A stretch of 18,070 bases of DNA from an uncultured Collinsella sp. (GTDB taxonomy: Bacteria > Actinomycetota > Coriobacteriia > Coriobacteriales > Coriobacteriaceae): contig CAKURW010000038.1 in the NCBI GenBank assembly GCA_934675795.1, positions 1 to 18,070 of the forward strand. The letters are read 5' to 3'. Below, in pieces: positions 14,178 through 18,070 of the stretch. The notes under the pieces were generated by a model. It did not search any database, was not told where the DNA came from, and worked only from the letters and a program-made list of their open reading frames with translations. Positions within the stretch are counted from its first letter, which is position 1. Each line of letters opens with the position of its first letter. A program made the translations under genes and the position numbers.

Positions 14178-16955
14178 ATGGCACAGGAATTCACTTTTAC
14201 CGTTAACGGCATCGAGCGCACGACGACCCAAAACAAACCGTTGCTGCGCTACCTGCGCGACGACCTGAGCATCCACTCCGCCAAGGACGGCTGCTCCGAG
14301 GGCGCCTGCGGCACCTGCACCATTCATGTGGACGGTGCCGCCGTTAAGGCGTGCGTGCTGACCACCGCCCTTGCCGCCGGCCGCAACATCGTGACCGTCG
14401 AGGGCCTGCCCGAGAACGTGCGCGAGGCCTTTGTGTACGCCTTTGGCGCCGTAGGCGCCGTGCAGTGCGGTTTTTGCATCCCCGGCATGGTCATGGCGGG
14501 CGCGGCACTCATCGCCGAGGACCCCGAGCCCACCGAGGAGCAGATCAAGTACGCCATCCGCGGCAACGTCTGCCGCTGCACCGGCTACAAGAAGATCATC
14601 GAGGGCATTTCGCTGGCAGCTGCGGTGCTCCGCGGCGAAAAGCAGATCGACGAGGACTTGGAGCGCGGCGACGACTACGGCGTGGGCAAGCGCGCCTTCC
14701 GTATCGACGTGCGCAAGAAGGTGCTCGGCGAGGGCAAGTATCCCGACGACATCGACGAGCTCGATCAGCCGGGCCTGACCTACGCTAGCGCCGTGCGTTC
14801 CAAGTATCCGCGCGCCCGCGTGCTCTCCATCGACACTTCCAAGGCCGAGGCCCTGCCCGGCGTGGTGGGCATCCTGCGCGCCGAGGACGTGCCGGTCAAC
14901 CAGGTCGGCCACCTTATCCAGGACTGGGACGTCATGATCGCGGCGGGCGATATCACCCGTTGCGTGGGTGATGCCATCGTGCTGGTGGTTGCCGAGGACG
15001 AGGCAACGCTTGAAAAGGCCAAGAAGCTCGTAAAGATTGATTACGAGCCGCTGGAGCCCGTGCGCAACATTGTCGAGGCTAGGGCCGAGGGCGCCCCGCG
15101 TCTGCACGACAGCTTCTTTGCCTTTGGTAATACCGTGGAGCTCAAGGACAACGTGTGCCAGAGCCGTCACGTGACGCGCGGTGACGCCGCCAAGGCGCTG
15201 GCCGAGAGCGCGTTTACCGTGACGCAGCGCTTTACCACGCCTTTTACCGAGCATGCCTTCTTGGAGCCCGAGTGCGCCGTGGCCTTCCCGTACAAGAACG
15301 GCGTCAAGGTGCAGTCGACCGATCAGGGCGCTTACGACACTCGCAAAGAGTGTGCCCACATGTTTGGCTGGGACAACGAGCCCGAGCGCGTGGTCGTCGA
15401 GACCATGCTCGTAGGCGGCGGCTTTGGCGGCAAGGAGGACGTGTCCATCCAGCACCTGGCCGCGCTCGCCGCATATAAGTTCCAGCGTCCCGTGAAGTGT
15501 AAGCTCACGCGTGCCGAGTCGCTCGCGTTCCATCCCAAGCGCCACGCCATGGACGGCACCTTTACGCTGGGCTGCGACGCCAAGGGCAACTTTACCGGCC
15601 TGGACTGCGAGATCAACTTTGACACCGGTGCCTACGCGTCGCTGTGCGGCCCGGTGCTCGAACGCGCCTGTACGCATGCCGTCGGCCCCTACAAGTACCA
15701 GAACACCGACATCCGCGGCTTTGGCTACTACACCAACAACCCGCCCGCGGGCGCGTACCGAGGCTTTGGCGTGTGCCAGTCCGAGTTTGCGCTCGAGAGC
15801 CTGATCGACCTGCTGGCAGAGAAGGTCGGCCTGGATCCGTGGGAGATTCGTTACCGAAACGCCATCGAGCCGGGCGAGGTTCTGCCCAACGGCCAGATTG
15901 CCGACTGCTCCACGGCGCTTAAGGAGACGCTGCTCGAGGTCAAGGATGCCTACTACGCGCATCCCGGACACGCCGGTATCGCCTGCGCCATGAAGAACGC
16001 CGGTGTGGGCGTGGGCCTGCTCGATGCCGGCCGCTGCAAGATTCGCGTCGAGGATGGCCGCGCCGTGGTCTACGCCGCCACGTCCGACATCGGCCAAGGC
16101 TGCAACACCGTCTTTTTGCAGGACGTTGCCGAGGCCTGCGGTCTGCCGCTGAGCTGCATTGCCAATGGCGAGTGCTCCACCGAGAACGCACCCGACTCCG
16201 GCACCACGTCTGGCTCGCGTCAGACGGTCGTGACCGGCGAGGCCGTGCGCGGCGCCGCCTTCCTGCTGCGCGATGCCATGCTTGACATCGAGGCCGGCAA
16301 ACCCGCACCCGATACTCCCGTGAGCGCGCATGGCGACGGCGTCAAGATCGAGTACGACGACGGCCGCGCCTATCAGCTGCACACGCAGGAGCTCGTCGCC
16401 GGCCAGGGCATGCATCCTCAGGATCCCGCGGCCGCCATCAAGGCGCTCGAGGGATGTGAGTTTGGCTACGTGTATCTGGAGCCGACCGACAAGCTGGGCG
16501 CCGACGTTCCCAATCCCAAGAGTCACATCTGCTACGGCTTTGCCACGCATGTGGTCATTTTGGACGACGACGGCCGCGTGAGCGAGGTCTATGCCGCGCA
16601 CGATTCCGGCAAGGTGGTCAACCCCATCTCCATTCAAGGTCAGATCGAAGGCGGCGTGCTCATGGGTATGGGCTATGCGCTTACCGAGGACTGGCCGCTC
16701 AAGGACTGCGTACCCCAGGCAAGGTACGGTACGCTCGGGCTGTTCCGTGCGCCCGAGATTCCGGATATCCACGCCATCTACGTGGAGAAGGACGAGCTGC
16801 TGCCCGTGGCATACGGCGGCAAGGGCATTGGAGAGATCGCAACGATCCCCACGGCGCCCGCCGTGCAGAACGCCTACCGCGCATTCGACGGCAAGCTGCG
16901 TCCGGATCTGCCCATGGTGGATACGCCGTACAGCCGCGCTCGTCACCGCGGGTAG
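14178..16955 (+). CDS. xdhD: XdhD-type selenium-dependent xanthine dehydrogenase family molybdenum hydroxylase
   Basis: A 925-aa xanthine-oxidase-family enzyme with fused Fe-S and Mo domains. The plant-type 2Fe-2S site uses C39, C44, C47 and C59. The second 2Fe-2S site uses C97, C100, C132 and C134 (Q-C-G-F-C and V-C-R-C-T-G). The molybdopterin part shows G-G-G-F-G-G-K-E (413-420), A-Y-R-G-F-G (526-531) and the catalytic Glu in G-K-G-I-G-E (E886). There is no FAD domain, so electrons must go to a partner; the upstream ferredoxin and YgfK fit. No in-frame TGA is present: in this family selenium is a labile cofactor, not selenocysteine. AAGGGA lies a few bases before the ATG. It could act on xanthine, hypoxanthine or urate; direction and substrate are inferred from context only. 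Confidence 0.9.
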   Translation: MAQEFTFTVNGIERTTTQNKPLLRYLRDDLSIHSAKDGCSEGACGTCTIHVDGAAVKACVLTTALAAGRNIVTVEGLPENVREAFVYAFGAVGAVQCGFCIPGMVMAGAALIAEDPEPTEEQIKYAIRGNVCRCTGYKKIIEGISLAAAVLRGEKQIDEDLERGDDYGVGKRAFRIDVRKKVLGEGKYPDDIDELDQPGLTYASAVRSKYPRARVLSIDTSKAEALPGVVGILRAEDVPVNQVGHLIQDWDVMIAAGDITRCVGDAIVLVVAEDEATLEKAKKLVKIDYEPLEPVRNIVEARAEGAPRLHDSFFAFGNTVELKDNVCQSRHVTRGDAAKALAESAFTVTQRFTTPFTEHAFLEPECAVAFPYKNGVKVQSTDQGAYDTRKECAHMFGWDNEPERVVVETMLVGGGFGGKEDVSIQHLAALAAYKFQRPVKCKLTRAESLAFHPKRHAMDGTFTLGCDAKGNFTGLDCEINFDTGAYASLCGPVLERACTHAVGPYKYQNTDIRGFGYYTNNPPAGAYRGFGVCQSEFALESLIDLLAEKVGLDPWEIRYRNAIEPGEVLPNGQIADCSTALKETLLEVKDAYYAHPGHAGIACAMKNAGVGVGLLDAGRCKIRVEDGRAVVYAATSDIGQGCNTVFLQDVAEACGLPLSCIANGECSTENAPDSGTTSGSRQTVVTGEAVRGAAFLLRDAMLDIEAGKPAPDTPVSAHGDGVKIEYDDGRAYQLHTQELVAGQGMHPQDPAAAIKALEGCEFGYVYLEPTDKLGADVPNPKSHICYGFATHVVILDDDGRVSEVYAAHDSGKVVNPISIQGQIEGGVLMGMGYALTEDWPLKDCVPQARYGTLGLFRAPEIPDIHAIYVEKDELLPVAYGGKGIGEIATIPTAPAVQNAYRAFDGKLRPDLPMVDTPYSRARHRG

Positions 16956-16959
16956 AGTA

Positions 16960-16995
16960 GAGCGCGGACGGCCATTGCTGACTGCCGTCTGCGCT
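16960..16995 (+). other. Hairpin directly after the xdhD stop
   Basis: GAGCGCGGACGGC (16960-16972) pairs with GCCGTCTGCGCTC (16983-16995) over 13 bp with one G-U pair, starting 5 bp after the stop. No T tract follows. It is probably a 3'-end stability structure ahead of the true terminator about 30 bp downstream. Confidence 0.5.
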
Positions 16996-17023
16996 CGCCA
17001 TCAACTGCATATGCTGCATCTTT

Positions 17024-17055
17024 GGCCCCAGCTCCATCGCGAGCCGGGGCCTTTT
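17024..17055 (+). terminator. Rho-independent terminator of the purine operon
   Basis: GGCCCC (17024-17029) and GCTC (17031-17034) pair with GAGC (17041-17044) and GGGGCC (17046-17051). One mismatch is internal, the loop is 6 nt, and TTTT follows (17052-17055). It ends the permease-to-xdhD unit. Confidence 0.85.
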
Positions 17056-17204
17056 GCTTGGAGCGGAGGCAGCATCCCGGAATTCGGGCAATCCGGTGGT
17101 CAGGGGTTGAGCGAGCGTCGCGCTAAGGATGCCAAGCGTAAAACCTTCAATGAAAAGAGCGTAAAAACTGCATTGAGAATGGCGTAATTTCGTATATCGC
17201 ATGA

Positions 17205-17855
17205 TCGCCCGAGCTTGCACACGGCCTTTTGCGGGCTCTTGCCATGAACGAGAGCCAGGCCGTCACGTACAAGACGCTCATAAAGGACGCCTCGTACGGT
17301 GAGGCGGGCCCCGACGAGAGGACCATCGCTGCGTACCTGGACCTCTTCAACAGGCTCAAGCTGACCGAGGACCTGTGCGGATGGGAGCCGCCCATGCGCT
17401 CGAAGGCCCGCGTTCGCGTGCGTCCCAAGCGCTACTTCTGCGACCCGTCACTTGCGGCGGCGTTGCTGGGGGCTACCCCTGAGCGGCTGCTTGGCGATAT
17501 GCAAACGCTGGGGATGCTCTTTGAGAACCTCGTTCTGCGCGACGTGCGCGTGTTCCTTTCCGCCTACGGCGGTGTCGACAACAGTGTCCATTATTTCCGA
17601 GATGAGAAGGGCCTTGAGGTCGATCTGATCGTTGAGCACGACGGGCGCTGGGGAGCCATCGAGGTCAAGCTGAGTGATGCGAAAGCAGACGATGGAGCGA
17701 GAAATCTCAAGGCGCTGGAGAGGAAAGTGCTCTCCAATCCTGCCGCCCAGAATGCCGCGCCGGCGTTTTTGGCGGTCGTGGTTGGAAAGGGGAGCATTGC
17801 CTACACACGCGACGACGGCGTGGCGGTGATCCCCATGGCGGCACTTGGGGCGTAG
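17205..17855 (+). pseudogene. C-terminal remnant of a DUF4143 / AAA-type ATP-binding protein
   Basis: The open frame runs from just after an in-frame TGA at 17202-17204 to the TAG at 17853-17855, about 216 residues. It matches only the C-terminal half of the roughly 400-aa DUF4143 ATP-binding family: S-K-A-R-V-R-V-R-P-K-R-Y-F-C-D-P-S-L, A-T-P-E-R-L-L-G-D, G-M-L-F-E-N-L-V-L-R-D, and the nuclease-like G-L-E-V-D-L-I-V ... I-E-V-K-L. The N-terminal AAA domain with Walker motifs is absent, and I find no trace of it in 17056-17204. A TTG at 17229 or an ATG at 17244 could serve as start, but neither has a clear ribosome site. It is best read as a decayed gene. A stand-alone DUF4143 protein is possible but less likely. 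Confidence 0.7.
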
Positions 17856-17861
17856 TGGTTT

Positions 17862-17928
17862 TGCGGGAGTGCCGTGGGTTGATTTCCGATCTCAGCCGAA
17901 CACATTGAGCAAATAGGCCATTCCCGCA
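17862..17928. repeat. Long-loop inverted repeat after the DUF4143 remnant
   Basis: TGCGGGAGTG (17862-17871) pairs with CATTCCCGCA (17919-17928) with one G-U pair around a 47-nt loop. CTCAGCCGAAC inside the loop (17891-17901) recurs as TTAGCCGAAC (17930-17939) and as CTCAGCCGGAC at the window end (18060-18070). It may be part of a dispersed intergenic element. Confidence 0.45.
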
Positions 17929-17938
17929 GTTAGCCGAA

Positions 17939-17978
17939 CGCCCCCGCGGCCCCTCTTGGGGTCCGGGGGCGCCGTTTT
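17939..17978 (+). terminator. Strong GC-rich terminator
   Basis: CGCCCCCG (17939-17946) pairs with CGGGGGCG (17964-17971), with an inner GCCCC/GGGG stem, followed by CCGTTTT. It lies 84 bp after the end of the DUF4143 remnant and could also serve a minus-strand gene beyond the window. Confidence 0.75.
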
Positions 17979-18070
17979 CCCAGTTGAAGCAATGGTGGAG
18001 ATGTGTTTCGATGGGTCCGGTGGCCATGCTCCGCCCGCCGCCCGGCACCTCTTCCCAGACTCAGCCGGAC

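Noticed and set aside
13650..16946. Open frame of about 1100 codons on the minus strand opposite the ferredoxin and xdhD
   Set aside because: It spans two well-supported plus-strand genes and their gap, has shadow-like composition and no motifs.
14178..16955. Selenocysteine in the Mo hydroxylase
   Set aside because: No in-frame TGA. The selenium of this family is a labile inorganic ligand, so none is expected.
16699..17220. Minus-strand open frame of 173 codons past the end of xdhD
   Set aside because: It crosses the xdhD 3' end, its hairpin and the terminator, with no motif and no ribosome site.

Overview
The window looks like a chromosome segment of a high-GC gut anaerobe. The YgfK/SsnA/XdhD-type purine genes, the codon use and the high-GC Gram-positive style suggest a Coriobacteriia member (Actinomycetota), most plausibly Collinsella or a relative. 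This assignment is inferred from gene content; no 16S or other marker is present.

Left part (1-6000). The tail of a small zinc-ribbon protein and its terminator come first. A two-gene unit follows: a Gfo/Idh/MocA oxidoreductase and a DeoR-type repressor, behind an upstream region full of short TGCG/CGCA boxes. After its terminator lies a gene-free stretch (2225-2607) with three 57-bp imperfect palindromes repeated at exactly 81-bp intervals. A convergent minus-strand pair follows, a large peptidase-U32/RlhA-like protein and an RluA-family pseudouridine synthase, both probably acting on RNA.

Central and right part (6000-17000). This is a purine-catabolic island. It holds ridA (+), a convergent YheO/DauR-like PAS-HTH regulator (-), and then, divergent from the regulator, a collinear series: NCS2 xanthine/uracil-type permease, ssnA aminohydrolase, ygfK flavoprotein, a soluble RnfB-like ferredoxin with four 4Fe-4S motifs, and an XdhD-type molybdenum hydroxylase. 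The last three are 11-12 bp apart. The likely logic is import of a purine, ring chemistry by the Mo hydroxylase and SsnA, and electron transfer between the hydroxylase 2Fe-2S clusters, the ferredoxin and the YgfK flavin/NAD(P) module. This resembles the ygfK-ssnA-xdhD anaerobic urate/purine degradation clusters known in gut bacteria. Their usual partners ygeW, ygeX, ygeY and hyuA are not in this window. The permease promoter carries a Fur-box-like sequence, and the intergenic stretches before ssnA and ygfK are rich in hairpins.

Right end (17000-18070). A terminator closes the purine operon. It is followed by the C-terminal half of a DUF4143-type ATP-binding protein that has lost its AAA domain, then an inverted repeat and a strong terminator.

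No rRNA, tRNA, CRISPR array, insertion sequence or phage gene was recognised. Long open frames opposite ygfK, xdhD and the U32 gene are treated as high-GC shadows.
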